Shown here in pieces: positions 1-8,545 of a DNA stretch of 64,000 nt (positions are counted from its first letter, which is position 1; each line of letters begins with the position of its first letter). Both the position numbers and the translations under genes were made by a program. The DNA is from an uncultured bacterium (lineage in GTDB: Bacteria; Cyanobacteriota; Vampirovibrionia; Gastranaerophilales; Gastranaerophilaceae), in NCBI GenBank assembly GCA_949296355.1, contig CASFPS010000003.1:31111-95110 (forward strand). The letters run 5' to 3'. The notes beneath the pieces are model-generated. The model saw only the letters and a program-made list of their open reading frames with translations. It was not told the DNA's origin and searched no databases.

Positions 1-860
1 TCACTTTCGGAGCAGAGCTCCTGTCCGTTCGCTTTGCTCGCTATCCGGACTACCTCACTAACGTTCGTGTCGTCCGTCCGCAAATCCGCTTCCCCCGCAA
101 GGGGGGCAGACGCGGCGGCGCTCAATTAACGCATATTCATTACCCTCTAAAATTCACGTCATTTCGAGGGAACAGTCATTCAGCCCGAAGCAATCCTGAA
201 CGAATTTAACAATTAAAAACAGTAGGTTGGGTGGAACCCAACAATAACTAAATGGATTGCCGTGTCGCTCCCGCTCCTCGCAATGACACCCCGCCGGTAG
301 TTTTACCTGCCAACCAAAATACATTTACTCCTGACGCCCAATTAACGCATTCCCCTCGCCCTTTTGGGGAGAACGGATTTGCGGACGGAGCGGGTGAAAC
401 AGCCAAGACAGCCACCCTCCGGATAGCGAATGGATTGAGCCAACAGGAGCTTTGCTCCGAAAGCGAAACTCCGTGAGCGTGGAGCAAATCCAAGACAGGG
501 AGCAGCTGTTCTCGAGCCGTCAGGCGAAAGCTACGGTGCGGGTGAGGAGCTGAAAAACTATCTCTTCACACAACACCCCCCTACCCCCTTCGGGTACTGT
601 CTTGGATTTGCTCCACGCTCGCAAAATCTCACTTTCGGAGCAGAGCTCCTGTCCGTTCGCTTTGCTCGCGTCCGCAAATCCGCTTCCCCCGCAGGGGGGG
701 CAGACGCGGCGACGCTCAATTAGCGTAAACCGGATAGTTAATAATTGTAAAATTTTTGAATATTTTTACGATTTTTGTTACAATTCTTCACAAAACACTT
801 CAAAAAAGGCAATTTTTTAAATATTAAATACTTTATATATACATAAGAGATAAATAATAT
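1..860. repeat. intergenic repeat mosaic, no gene
   Basis: No credible gene lies here. Two long near-copies of one block are visible: 1-130 and about 600-726 share the stretch from TCACTTTCGGAGCAGAGCTC through CTTCCCCCGCA and GGCAGACGCGGCG to GCTCAATTA. Between them lie an ATTGC-armed hairpin element (252-289), a TTGGGT/ACCCAA hairpin (about 221-250) and CCCTC-rich pieces. The same modules recur in nine other gaps of the window. Short open frames here are made only of repeat sequence. Local GC is clearly higher than in the neighbouring genes. Confidence 0.85.
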
Positions 861-880
861 TTAATATGAGGCTTTCTATT

Positions 881-1060
881 ATGACACAAAATGAGAGAAA
901 GAGATTTACAGTTATTACAAATGAAAACTTTGAAAACGAGACAGGATTCAAAGAGAAGCATAAGTCATATCAAACAAACCCGTTAACTGAAAAGTTGATG
1001 AAGTTTACCAATAGCGAGGGCGGACGGAAGTTCAGCGTGGAAGATCTGCTCAAGTGGTAA
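881..1060 (+). CDS. small hypothetical protein (59 aa)
   Basis: I do not recognise this short basic protein. The ATG at 881 is preferred over the in-frame ATG at 866 because GAGG at 868-871 lies 9 bases upstream of it. No membrane segment or signal peptide is visible. The end reads S-V-E-D-L-L-K-W. It is followed by a purine-rich stretch and a strong terminator hairpin, so it is probably a monocistronic unit. Composition matches neighbouring genes rather than the repeat block upstream. Being a real gene is likely but not certain at this length. Confidence 0.5.
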   Translation: MTQNERKRFTVITNENFENETGFKEKHKSYQTNPLTEKLMKFTNSEGGRKFSVEDLLKW

Positions 1061-1123
1061 ACAGGCGGCAAAGAAGCGGAAAAAGGAAAAAGGAACAAAA
1101 GGAAAAGGAAGAGGATAAGGTTT

Positions 1124-1154
1124 AAAAGAGGCGTACAACTTGTACACCTCTTTT
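1124..1154 (+). terminator. intrinsic terminator
   Basis: A near-perfect hairpin with arms AAAAGAGG-GTACAA and TTGTAC-CCTCTTTT ends in a short T run. It lies 64 bases after the small gene ending at 1060 and 21 bases before the next gene. Confidence 0.75.
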
Positions 1155-1174
1155 AATTATATTAAAATTATTTT

Positions 1175-1681
1175 ATGTATCAGATTAAAAACAGGATTTA
1201 TTTGAATTTTGATAAGACCCAGAAGAGCGGTGTTTGTAATTTTTTAAGGGCGCTGGTCAAACAGAACCTTAATCTAAGCTGTCAGGAGATTTTGAACAAA
1301 TTTATTGAGGATGAAAAATATTATCTGGAGCTTAATGCTTCAAGGTTTCCTTTTTTGAAGGACGTGATAGACGACAGTGATTTTCTCAAAGACACCGGGG
1401 ATTATATCAAAGAGTGCATAAAATATTACGAGTATAAGGAAAAACAGCGACCGATAATTGAGGCTAACAAAGAATTTGAGAAAAAGAAGCGGAAATTTTT
1501 GCAGGAAGTTAAGATGTCAAAGGAGAAGCCTACGAAAAAGCAGCTTTATTATTATGACAGGCTTTGCAAAAAATATTCCGTAGAGAAAAAAGATGTAAAT
1601 GAATTATCAAAACTGGATTTAAGAGACGAGATAGAGAAGATTTTAAATGAACATTCAGAAGATTACAAAAATATTAACTGA
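1175..1681 (+). CDS. hypothetical protein, charged and helical (168 aa)
   Basis: I do not recognise a family. The protein is rich in Lys, Glu, Asp and Tyr, with no signal peptide or membrane segment, and its second half (about residues 85-168) looks mostly helical. The 3' end overlaps the first 35 bases of prmC in another frame, so the two genes are very likely cotranscribed and perhaps translationally coupled. No clear ribosome binding site precedes the ATG at 1175, which sits about 20 bases after a terminator hairpin, so a very short 5' leader is possible. Function unknown. Confidence 0.6.
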   Translation: MYQIKNRIYLNFDKTQKSGVCNFLRALVKQNLNLSCQEILNKFIEDEKYYLELNASRFPFLKDVIDDSDFLKDTGDYIKECIKYYEYKEKQRPIIEANKEFEKKKRKFLQEVKMSKEKPTKKQLYYYDRLCKKYSVEKKDVNELSKLDLRDEIEKILNEHSEDYKNIN

Positions 1682-2507
1682 CGCGGGAATTGAAGAAAAC
1701 GAGGCGAAAATTGAAGTTAGAATGCTTTTTGAGCATTTTTGCAACTATACGGAAAAAGATTTTATTTTAGGTAAGCCCTTAAGAGATGAACTTGTCGAAC
1801 TTGTGGAGGAAAAAGCCAGAGAGCGCGCAATAACGAGGGTTCCGATACAATATCTTTTAGGCAAAGCTTACTTTATGGGAGAGTATTTTAAGGTTACGCC
1901 CGATGTTCTGATTCCGCGCGATGAGACAGAGATTCTTGTGAGAAGAGCTATAGAAATAATACGCGGCAATTGGCTGACACCTCACCCTGACCCTCTCCTC
2001 AAGGAGAGGGAATACAAAGTTCTTGATATCGGAACCGGCTCCGGCTGCATTGCCTGTACAATTGCAAAACAAACAAGCGCAACAGTTTTGGGGGTTGATA
2101 TATCTTCGGACGCTTTGAGGATAGCTCTTGATAATGTTACGCAGCTTGGTATAAACAACCGCGCGGTGTTCAGAAAATCAGATTTATTCAGCAGAGTCAG
2201 AGAAGAAGAGAAATTTGATATAATAATTTCCAATCCGCCGTATATTCCTTATCACATAGAACTTTCGCCCGAGGTTATGCAGGAACCTGAAATTGCTCTC
2301 AGGGCAAAAGAAGACGGTTTGGAGTTTTACAGAAAAATTGTTGAAAAAGCGCCTGATTATCTTAAACCGGAGGGTTATTTATTGTTTGAACTCGGAATAG
2401 ACGAATCCGCAGCTGTAAAAAAGTTTATGGAGAAGAGCTTTACGGAAATTATGATTGAAAAAGACTTAGCCGGAATTGACCGTGTTATTTCCGGCAGAAA
2501 AAAATAA
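1647..2507 (+). CDS. prmC: peptide chain release factor N5-glutamine methyltransferase PrmC
   Basis: PrmC methylates the Gln of the GGQ motif of release factors RF1/RF2 using S-adenosylmethionine. The 286-residue length fits the family. Visible motifs are L-I-P-R-D-E-T-E (88-95), the SAM loop D-I-G-T-G-S-G (127-133) and the hallmark N-P-P-Y (196-199). A GAGAAG ribosome binding site inside the upstream gene precedes the ATG at 1647. Residues about 107-121 (with T-P-H-P-D-P-L-L-K-E-R-E) are encoded by a copy of the CCCTCTCC/GGAGAGGG repeat, inserted in frame in the linker between the N-terminal helical domain and the methyltransferase domain. The catalytic parts are intact, so the enzyme is probably functional. 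Confidence 0.95.
   Translation: MNIQKITKILTDAGIEENEAKIEVRMLFEHFCNYTEKDFILGKPLRDELVELVEEKARERAITRVPIQYLLGKAYFMGEYFKVTPDVLIPRDETEILVRRAIEIIRGNWLTPHPDPLLKEREYKVLDIGTGSGCIACTIAKQTSATVLGVDISSDALRIALDNVTQLGINNRAVFRKSDLFSRVREEEKFDIIISNPPYIPYHIELSPEVMQEPEIALRAKEDGLEFYRKIVEKAPDYLKPEGYLLFELGIDESAAVKKFMEKSFTEIMIEKDLAGIDRVISGRKK
1977..2012 (+). repeat. palindromic repeat element inserted in frame in prmC
   Basis: Begins ACACCTCACC and contains the hairpin CCCTCTCC-TCAA-GGAGAGGG. It is almost identical to 25471-25508 inside bioA and related to intergenic copies at about 7018-7092, 13619-13692, 35611-35640 and 37686-37765. Here it is read as T-P-H-P-D-P-L-L-K-E-R-E. Confidence 0.8.
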
Positions 2508-2524
2508 TGGTTTTAAGTCTAAAA

Positions 2525-2556
2525 AAGAAGCCCGGAGCTGCAGCTCCGGGCTTCTT
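2525..2556. terminator. bidirectional terminator between prmC and fliD
   Basis: A perfect 32-base palindrome with arms AAGAAGCCCGGAGCTG and CAGCTCCGGGCTTCTT. An A run on one side and a T-rich end on the other let it serve both converging genes. Confidence 0.85.
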
Positions 2557-2563
2557 AAATCAA

Positions 2564-4300
2564 TTATGATAAAAACGAACTGTAATTTTGCTGCATTTGC
2601 GCTATTGCCATTTCCATCTGATAAAATTTATTTTCCAGCTGGCTTCTGTAAGTTTCAATGCTTGTATTTTTCTTTGTAATTTTTTCTTCCATTTTGTCTA
2701 TGTTTGAATCAAGAGTAGAAGTTTTAACATCAAAGAAACCGGTTGTTGCGGACAAACTCTGTTCTACAGCGTTTTCCATCATGCTTAAGACGCCATTATC
2801 GCCTGTTAGAATAGATTTTACCGACTCAGGATTTTCCTGAAGCGCTTTCATGAATTTCTCAGAATCCAGAGAAAGTTGATAAGTATCTGTAGACAAATTA
2901 TTTCCGTCTGCAGCAGCGGTTGAAATACCTATATCCGATAACAGTTTAAATACGCCGCCGTTTGTTGTATTAGAGCTTGTTGAATAGCTTTTCAGAGTTC
3001 TTGCAAGGCTTGTGAGCGAAGTTTCGCCGTGAAGGTCAGCCCCGCTTGCGGTAACTTCTTCAACTTTTGCAATTGCAGCGTTATATGCTTCTATAAACGC
3101 ATTAACTGCACTTTCTAAATCTTCTGTGTTTTGTGTTACCTGCAGCGTTGTATTGCCGTCTTCTTCCGTGTTAGTACCTTTAAGGGTTAATGTAACCCCT
3201 TCTATTCTGGAAATATCGGAAGTTACTGTATTAGAAGTTGACGTCATTGTTGTTCCGTTAACTGTAAAGATAGCATTTTTACCAAGCTGCTGGGCGTCTG
3301 TATACATTTTAGATGATACAAGATTTCCGTCAGCGTCCCATTCTGATGTAGTGAAGCCCATTACATCGGTAAAGTTGCTTGTTCCGGCTTCAATATTAAT
3401 ATAAGAAGCGCCTTCAACAGTTGATGTAATATTTAATTTACCTGTTGCATCATCCCAGTATGCGTAAGCCTGGGCATCTTCGCTGCTGTTAATTTGTGAA
3501 ATCAATGATGAAAGTGTTGTATTTTCATCAATTGTGAATGTCGCATCTCCGATTGTGAATGTTCCTGCAGTAATTTGCTGATTAAAACCGGAGTCTGTGG
3601 AGGTAAGATTGGTAGCAACAGAAGCTTTATACAAAGAACTTGTAGAGGCGTAAGTTCCGTCCTCTTGCTGTGTTAAGCCGATAAGTGATACAAGGTTTGA
3701 ACTGTCTGTTGTAGCGCCTATGTTAATTGTATCACTTCCGTTTTGTGCTGAAAATCTTAAAACACCGGCTTCATCCACCTCCGTTTTAACGCCAAATTCA
3801 GCCATACGTGCTTTTAAGTCACCGAGAGTATCGGCTTCATCAATATTTATGGTATGTTTTTCCCCATTAACGTATGCTGTCAAAGTTCCTTCAGTAATAC
3901 CAAGGTTTGATAACAGTGTTTCATCGTCAGCAATTGCACTTGCAGCTTCTTTGGAAGTAGCTTTTGTTGTGGTTGCAAGCTGCTGCACTGATATATCATA
4001 ATTCTGTCTTACTGCACTGCTGGTTACGGTTGCAGTGAAGATATTTTCATTAGAAGAAGTAACCGAGTTCTGTGCAAACAAATCGAATGTCCCGCCGAAC
4101 TTAGCGTCAGTAAGCTTTTCTATAGCGGAACGAAGGTCTGAAAACACGCTTCTTGTATCATTCAATGTGGTTTTTTCTTTTTGCAGCTCTTCTAATTCTG
4201 TTTCATATTTTTTGACTTCTTCCTGCTTTACGGAGACAAAAGCTTCAACCCATGAAGATGTATCTAATCCGGAAACCAGACCGCTAAACGATATTGTCAT
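2564..4300 (-). CDS. fliD: flagellar filament capping protein FliD (HAP2)
   Basis: FliD caps the growing flagellar filament and helps exported flagellin fold at the tip. The 578-residue protein starts M-T-I-S-F-S-G-L-V-S-G-L-D, the conserved FliD N-terminus, followed by a long coiled-coil stretch (about residues 20-75). The middle is rich in Ser/Thr/Asn and the C-terminal helical region ends in Q-N-Y-S-S-F-L-S. The start at 4300 is supported by AGGA seven bases upstream; the longer frame to 4375 runs through the promoter. It has its own sigma-70-like promoter and is not beside fliS here; flaG/fliS lie 41 kb away. Use of the housekeeping-type promoter rather than a sigma-28 site is notable. 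Confidence 0.93.
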   Translation of the reverse strand: MTISFSGLVSGLDTSSWVEAFVSVKQEEVKKYETELEELQKEKTTLNDTRSVFSDLRSAIEKLTDAKFGGTFDLFAQNSVTSSNENIFTATVTSSAVRQNYDISVQQLATTTKATSKEAASAIADDETLLSNLGITEGTLTAYVNGEKHTINIDEADTLGDLKARMAEFGVKTEVDEAGVLRFSAQNGSDTINIGATTDSSNLVSLIGLTQQEDGTYASTSSLYKASVATNLTSTDSGFNQQITAGTFTIGDATFTIDENTTLSSLISQINSSEDAQAYAYWDDATGKLNITSTVEGASYINIEAGTSNFTDVMGFTTSEWDADGNLVSSKMYTDAQQLGKNAIFTVNGTTMTSTSNTVTSDISRIEGVTLTLKGTNTEEDGNTTLQVTQNTEDLESAVNAFIEAYNAAIAKVEEVTASGADLHGETSLTSLARTLKSYSTSSNTTNGGVFKLLSDIGISTAAADGNNLSTDTYQLSLDSEKFMKALQENPESVKSILTGDNGVLSMMENAVEQSLSATTGFFDVKTSTLDSNIDKMEEKITKKNTSIETYRSQLENKFYQMEMAIAQMQQNYSSFLS

Positions 4301-4346
4301 AATAAAATCCTTTTTATATTTAATTGAGTATATACTATATATACAT

Positions 4347-4375
4347 ATTATAAAACATGTATTTTGGCTTTTCAA
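4347..4375 (-). promoter_or_regulatory. sigma-70-type promoter of fliD
   Basis: On the minus strand TTGAAA (4375-4370), 17 bases, TATAAT (4352-4347). The start codon is 47 bases beyond the -10. No sigma-28 consensus is visible. Confidence 0.75.
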
Positions 4376-4396
4376 CCCTATAGATAAATGATATTG

Positions 4397-4426
4397 TTAC
4401 AATTGTAAAGAATTTTATGGTATAAT
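4397..4426 (+). promoter_or_regulatory. promoter of the phosphohexomutase gene
   Basis: TTACAA (4397-4402), 18 bases, TATAAT (4421-4426), then AGGAGAGG (4441-4448) and the ATG at 4453. It is divergent from the fliD promoter with about 20 bases between the -35 boxes. Confidence 0.65.
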
Positions 4427-4452
4427 GATTGAACTTAGTTAGGAGAGGATTT

Positions 4453-6738
4453 ATGTATAAATTAAAACCAGGTTGTGAATTGGAAGGAGAATTGTTTCAG
4501 AATGTTTTTGACAAAACTCCTGATTATATAAAGAATTTGAACTTATTGAATTTTGATAATGAAGGCGGATTCACTTTTACACTAAAAAAAGAGCACCTGT
4601 ATCCGCACTCTGACGCTAATCCTGAGGGATTGAACCTCAAAGAGTGGTTTGCTAATTATTCTAAAGAGGCAAAAGTTTCGACAGCAGGGATTAGAGGACC
4701 GCAGAATATTTTGTACCCGCAGGATACAAGATTTCCGATTAACCTTGTGGGAATTGTGCTTGCAACTTTAGCCAAAGCGCTTGTTGCAAGAGAAAAATAC
4801 CCGAATCAGGAGATTGTAAAGCTTGCCGGAAGCGAAGTCAGATACAATTCAGCTCTATATCTTGACGCTATTGCAAGAATTCAGGCGGCAGAAGGCATAA
4901 GAACTCTGCTTCCGGAAGGTCGTAGGACTATTCCTATATGGCTTGCGTCTTTTCTGGCGTTTAAACTTGACCTTCTGGGCGGTGAATATATTACCTCAAG
5001 CCACGGAATTTCAGTAAAGACCGCTACAAAAGATTTAAACTCTCAAGGCAGCCAGTATTTACCGGAGGAATCCCTTGAATTTGTAGACAAAATTCAGGAA
5101 ATTTTTGATAAAACCGAACGTGACGGCGCTTATGAAATCAAAATTGCGCCGAAAAACGACCCGCTTATTGACGAAGCTGTTATGACAAAGCTTAATGACG
5201 GAATTGACCTTTATGTTGAATACCTTAAATCAGGTGTTGCGCAGAATTTGGACGGGGTTAAGAAAATGAAGTCCAAACTGTTTATCGAAAGTGTCGGCGG
5301 GTGTGCTTACAGAACTCTGAGTCGTGTGCTTGAAAAACTCGGGATTCAGGACAAATACGTCTGGAACAATACGGAAGAAGACCCGTTTTTCCATTCAATC
5401 GGCAAATACAATACCGACCCTAAAGGAAATAAGGTTTTTTATGACTATTCAGTTGATGCGACCGTCGTTGCAAAAAGACCGGATGGCGAAAAATTCTTCC
5501 CTGTAATAGAATCTTTGCACTATGAAAAAGTTCTTAAGGATTATCCTCTGGGCACAATTGTTTTGATTACAGACCCTGACCATGACAGGCTTACTGTCTG
5601 TCAGATAGAGGCAGCGGGAAGCTCTATGGCGCTTGATGACTACGGAATATCTTATATCACTCTTGATGATGACAGGATTTTAACCGTATACAGCGCAAAT
5701 CAGGCATTTTTAATGCTTATGAACTACAGGGTAAAACAACTTAAAGCGCACGGGAAGTTCAAAAACCATCCGAGATTTATGATAAAAACAACCGCATCGG
5801 CGCTTTCATGGGATGAATGGGCTAAAGCGCACGGAATCAAAGTGGTTAATGTTCCTGTCGGGTTCAAAGAAATTGCCAATATTATGAAAAAAGTCGAACT
5901 TCAGATTAAAAATAATCCTGATAAAGATGTCGTTGTGGATGATGTTTTCGGAAACTCAATCAATTTAGGCGTTCAGCCGCGCTTAATCTTCGGCGGTGAA
6001 GAATCCGGCGGCATGATTATGGGTTCGGAAGATTTGATTGAATCTCTTGCAGGAAGAAAAGCTATTGCAATGCGCGAAAAGAGCGCAACAGAAGCTATAA
6101 TTGTTGCGTCTTCCCTTGCTGCAAAATTGGAAGAAGACAACAAAACTCTTTCCGAGTATTTGATTGAAATTTTTGATGAAAATAATATCATTGCAAAATA
6201 CGATGTTAGAGAAGATATTTCTTACTATAACGAGTCTGAGCCTGATATAGAAAAATTAAAACAGGCAAAAATTGAAGGCGAAAAGCAGAGAACTAAAAAT
6301 GACCTTTTCTATCTCTCTTTAGCAATTGCAATCAGAGAAGGAAAAGCTGACTTAGAATCCGTAAAAAAAGTCCTGAACGGCGCGTTTGCAGAACTTGAGT
6401 TTGACAACTTAATGTCTGTAAAATTTGTCGGAGACGGAACTTATCTTCAATTTACCGACAAGTACGTAGAAATCAGACCTTCGGGAACAGATGCCAAAAC
6501 AAAAGCTTACGCGGGCGGTGAGAACCTTGAAAATATAGAGAAATTTGCAAGGGTTCTCGGAAATTACTCCGGTGAAAGAACAGAACTTCATAAAGAACTT
6601 ATTTCCGACGAGTTTTATGAAAGCGCGAAGGAAAAAGCACTGGATTATTATTTGCAGTTTGTGGAAAAAGACGCAAATAATGAAGTATTTGTCATTCCGG
6701 AGTACAAATTTTTGGGCAGTGATCAAGTGACCGGGTAA
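4453..6738 (+). CDS. phosphoglucomutase/phosphomannomutase superfamily protein
   Basis: Probably interconverts hexose-1- and hexose-6-phosphates. All four superfamily landmarks occur in order: S-T-A-G-I-R-G-P (76-83); an active-site loop reading T-S-S-H-G (181-185) where most relatives have T-A-S-H-N-P; the metal site D-P-D-H-D-R (374-379); the sugar loop G-G-E-E-S-G-G (514-520); and the phosphate loop R-P-S-G-T-D-A-K (675-682). At 761 residues it is longer than usual (about 450-580). AGGAGAGG fixes the ATG at 4453. The last residues, S-D-Q-V-T-G, are encoded by sequence resembling the GTGATCAA/GTGACC octamer repeats that follow, so the C-terminus may have been replaced by repeat DNA. Exact substrate unknown. 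Confidence 0.85.
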   Translation: MYKLKPGCELEGELFQNVFDKTPDYIKNLNLLNFDNEGGFTFTLKKEHLYPHSDANPEGLNLKEWFANYSKEAKVSTAGIRGPQNILYPQDTRFPINLVGIVLATLAKALVAREKYPNQEIVKLAGSEVRYNSALYLDAIARIQAAEGIRTLLPEGRRTIPIWLASFLAFKLDLLGGEYITSSHGISVKTATKDLNSQGSQYLPEESLEFVDKIQEIFDKTERDGAYEIKIAPKNDPLIDEAVMTKLNDGIDLYVEYLKSGVAQNLDGVKKMKSKLFIESVGGCAYRTLSRVLEKLGIQDKYVWNNTEEDPFFHSIGKYNTDPKGNKVFYDYSVDATVVAKRPDGEKFFPVIESLHYEKVLKDYPLGTIVLITDPDHDRLTVCQIEAAGSSMALDDYGISYITLDDDRILTVYSANQAFLMLMNYRVKQLKAHGKFKNHPRFMIKTTASALSWDEWAKAHGIKVVNVPVGFKEIANIMKKVELQIKNNPDKDVVVDDVFGNSINLGVQPRLIFGGEESGGMIMGSEDLIESLAGRKAIAMREKSATEAIIVASSLAAKLEEDNKTLSEYLIEIFDENNIIAKYDVREDISYYNESEPDIEKLKQAKIEGEKQRTKNDLFYLSLAIAIREGKADLESVKKVLNGAFAELEFDNLMSVKFVGDGTYLQFTDKYVEIRPSGTDAKTKAYAGGENLENIEKFARVLGNYSGERTELHKELISDEFYESAKEKALDYYLQFVEKDANNEVFVIPEYKFLGSDQVTG

Positions 6739-7349
6739 TCAAGAGTAGTAGGGTGGGAAAGGCGTTAGCGTTCCCACCGGAATGAAAAAGTAAATAGGTC
6801 GGAAGTCCGACAAAAACTAAATAAAAATGGATTGCCGCGGCGCTCACGCGCCTCGCAATGACGGCAGGGGTAAATGTATTTGGGTTGTCAGATGAGACTA
6901 CAAGCTTGACGTCATTGCGGGGGTAAATGAATTAGGTTAGTAAGTAAGCCTACAAGTCGGGCGTCATTGCGAGGGAGCAGCCATTCAGCCCGAAGCAATC
7001 TTGAACGAGGGTTAACCCCTCACCCGCATCCGTAACTTTCGCCTTCCGGCTCAAGAACGGCTGCTCCCTCTCCCACAAGGGGCGAGGGGAAGGAATGACA
7101 GAATAGAATCTATTCACTAATCACTACTCACCATTCACTAAAAAGTAAGGTAGGGTGGGAAAAGCGTTAGCGTTCCCACCGGAATGAAAAAGTAAATAGG
7201 TCGGAAGTCCGACAAAAACTAAATAAAAATGGATTGCCACGACCCTGACGGGTCTCGCAATGACTACAAACTTGGAAGTAAGCCTACAAACTTGCCGTCA
7301 TTCAGAGCCCGACAGCAATTCAGGGACGAAGAATAACTTTAACTAAATT
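6739..7349. repeat. intergenic repeat mosaic
   Basis: No gene. Modules: GTGGGAA/TTCCCAC hairpins at 6751-6779 and 7153-7181; TCGGAAGTCCGA hairpins near 6799 and 7201; ATTGC-armed elements at 6829-6863 and 7231-7264; a CCCTC...CAAGGGGCGAGGGG element at about 7018-7092; and ATTCACTA arrays at about 7110-7140. Positions 6749-6836 and 7151-7238 are an 88-base direct duplication with one visible mismatch. Confidence 0.9.
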
Positions 7350-7748
7350 ATGAAAGAATACTGGTTTAAAATATCTGATAAAATACGATTTCTACTCGTC
7401 GGCGGGTTTAACGCCGGCGTGTCATACGTTATTTATTCAGTAATATGTTTGATTCTGGGTGCACATTTTTATCAGGTTGCACTCGCTTCAGCCTGGATAA
7501 TTTCTTCTGTCGTATCTTTCACAACACAAAAATTCCTCGTATTCAGAGGAAAAGGGAACTGGAAAAAAGAGTATGTTAAATGCTGTACAACGTGGTTTTT
7601 CAGCTATCTTATAAATGCAGGTCTTCTGGAAATTTTTGTAAAGTCTCTGCATATAAATGTTTTTATTGCACAAATTATGGCAACCCTTATAGCATCAATT
7701 TTTACATATATTATATTTAAAAAATTTGCATTTAAAGTCCGCGTGTAA
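7350..7748 (+). CDS. GtrA-like membrane protein
   Basis: Small integral membrane protein (132 aa) of the GtrA/DPMS type. Four hydrophobic segments are visible (about 12-32, 36-55, 75-92, 100-123), with the conserved start I-R-F-L-L-V-G-G-F-N-A-G (12-23) and C-terminal K-K-F-A-F. Family members are proposed to help translocate or anchor polyprenyl-linked sugars during O-antigen or teichoic-acid glycosylation, which suits a genome with many glycosyltransferases. No ribosome binding site precedes the ATG at 7350, and repeat sequence reaches to within about 25 bases. It ends 2 bases before the convergent gene. Confidence 0.8.
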   Translation: MKEYWFKISDKIRFLLVGGFNAGVSYVIYSVICLILGAHFYQVALASAWIISSVVSFTTQKFLVFRGKGNWKKEYVKCCTTWFFSYLINAGLLEIFVKSLHINVFIAQIMATLIASIFTYIIFKKFAFKVRV

Positions 7749-7750
7749 TC

Positions 7751-8545
7751 TCAGGCGTGCAGCCATTTTCTACGTAAACGCAAAATAACGTTTTTTCTCT
7801 GCATATCCTGTATTGCAAAATCAATATTTTCTTTCAGCCTTTTTGTGGTTTTGCCTTTTCTGAAAGCAATGCCGTAAGGTTCTTTTGTGTATCTTTTAGG
7901 TAAAAGCTTGACCGACTTATCTTCATAAACAAATCTGCTCAATATAGTATCGTCGGAAGTGAGTGCGTCAATCTTTCCGGCTTTTAGTGCCTGATAAGCG
8001 GTACGGTAGTTTCTGAATCCGATTATATTAGCGGTAGGCGCAAGGTTTAGCATGTTTTTTTCTGCTGTTGTTCCGAATACAACTCCGACATTTTGACCTG
8101 CCAAATCCGCAAGCGAAGTTATTTTGCTGTTTGAACGTACTAAAAGTGCCTGACCTGCAGCATCATACGGAACGGAAAAGTCTAAAATTTCCCGCCTTTG
8201 TGAATTGATAGTCATTGTTGCAATTACAATATCCACTTCACCGGTTGAGGCTTTTAACATTCTGTTAGCAGGTGTTACCGGATAAAATTCAACAGCGTTA
8301 GGGGATTTAAGAATGTACTGGGCTATATATCTGGCTAAATCAGCATCATACCCTTTAACTTCCCAGTTTTCATCATAAAAACCAAATGGCTTGGAATCCG
8401 TGTTTATTCCGACTTTAATTACCCCCTTTTCCAGAATTGAATCGTATAAATCCTTCTCAGGATATTTTTCCGGTTTGAAGATAAGAAAATATATCGCAAC
8501 CAGCATCAGGAATAAAATTGTAAGTATTATTGCCAGTTTTTTCAT
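7751..8545 (-). CDS. amino-acid-type ABC transporter substrate-binding protein
   Basis: Family 3 periplasmic solute-binding protein (264 aa). An N-terminal hydrophobic segment after M-K-K (about 4-25) is followed by typical landmarks: G-V-I-K-V-G-I-N-T-D-S-K-P-F-G-F, G-Y-D-A-D-L-A and D-I-V-I-A-T-M-T. No lipobox Cys is seen, so it is probably anchored by an uncleaved signal. The start at 8545 overlaps the thyX stop (ATGA), so the two are translationally coupled. No permease or ATPase gene is nearby. The ligand is likely a polar amino acid but cannot be fixed from sequence. Confidence 0.85.
   Translation of the reverse strand: MKKLAIILTILFLMLVAIYFLIFKPEKYPEKDLYDSILEKGVIKVGINTDSKPFGFYDENWEVKGYDADLARYIAQYILKSPNAVEFYPVTPANRMLKASTGEVDIVIATMTINSQRREILDFSVPYDAAGQALLVRSNSKITSLADLAGQNVGVVFGTTAEKNMLNLAPTANIIGFRNYRTAYQALKAGKIDALTSDDTILSRFVYEDKSVKLLPKRYTKEPYGIAFRKGKTTKRLKENIDFAIQDMQRKNVILRLRRKWLHA

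Noticed and set aside
248..493. Overlapping open frames on both strands at 248-493 and one at 602-820
   Set aside because: They lie fully in repeat DNA and overlap each other; the frames are a by-product of GC-rich palindromes.
2476..2679. Open frame running from the prmC end through the terminator into fliD
   Set aside because: It crosses a strong bidirectional terminator and is antisense to fliD.
4301..4375. Upstream extension of FliD to an earlier ATG
   Set aside because: The extra 25 residues run through the promoter; the conserved N-terminus and ribosome site place the start at 4300.
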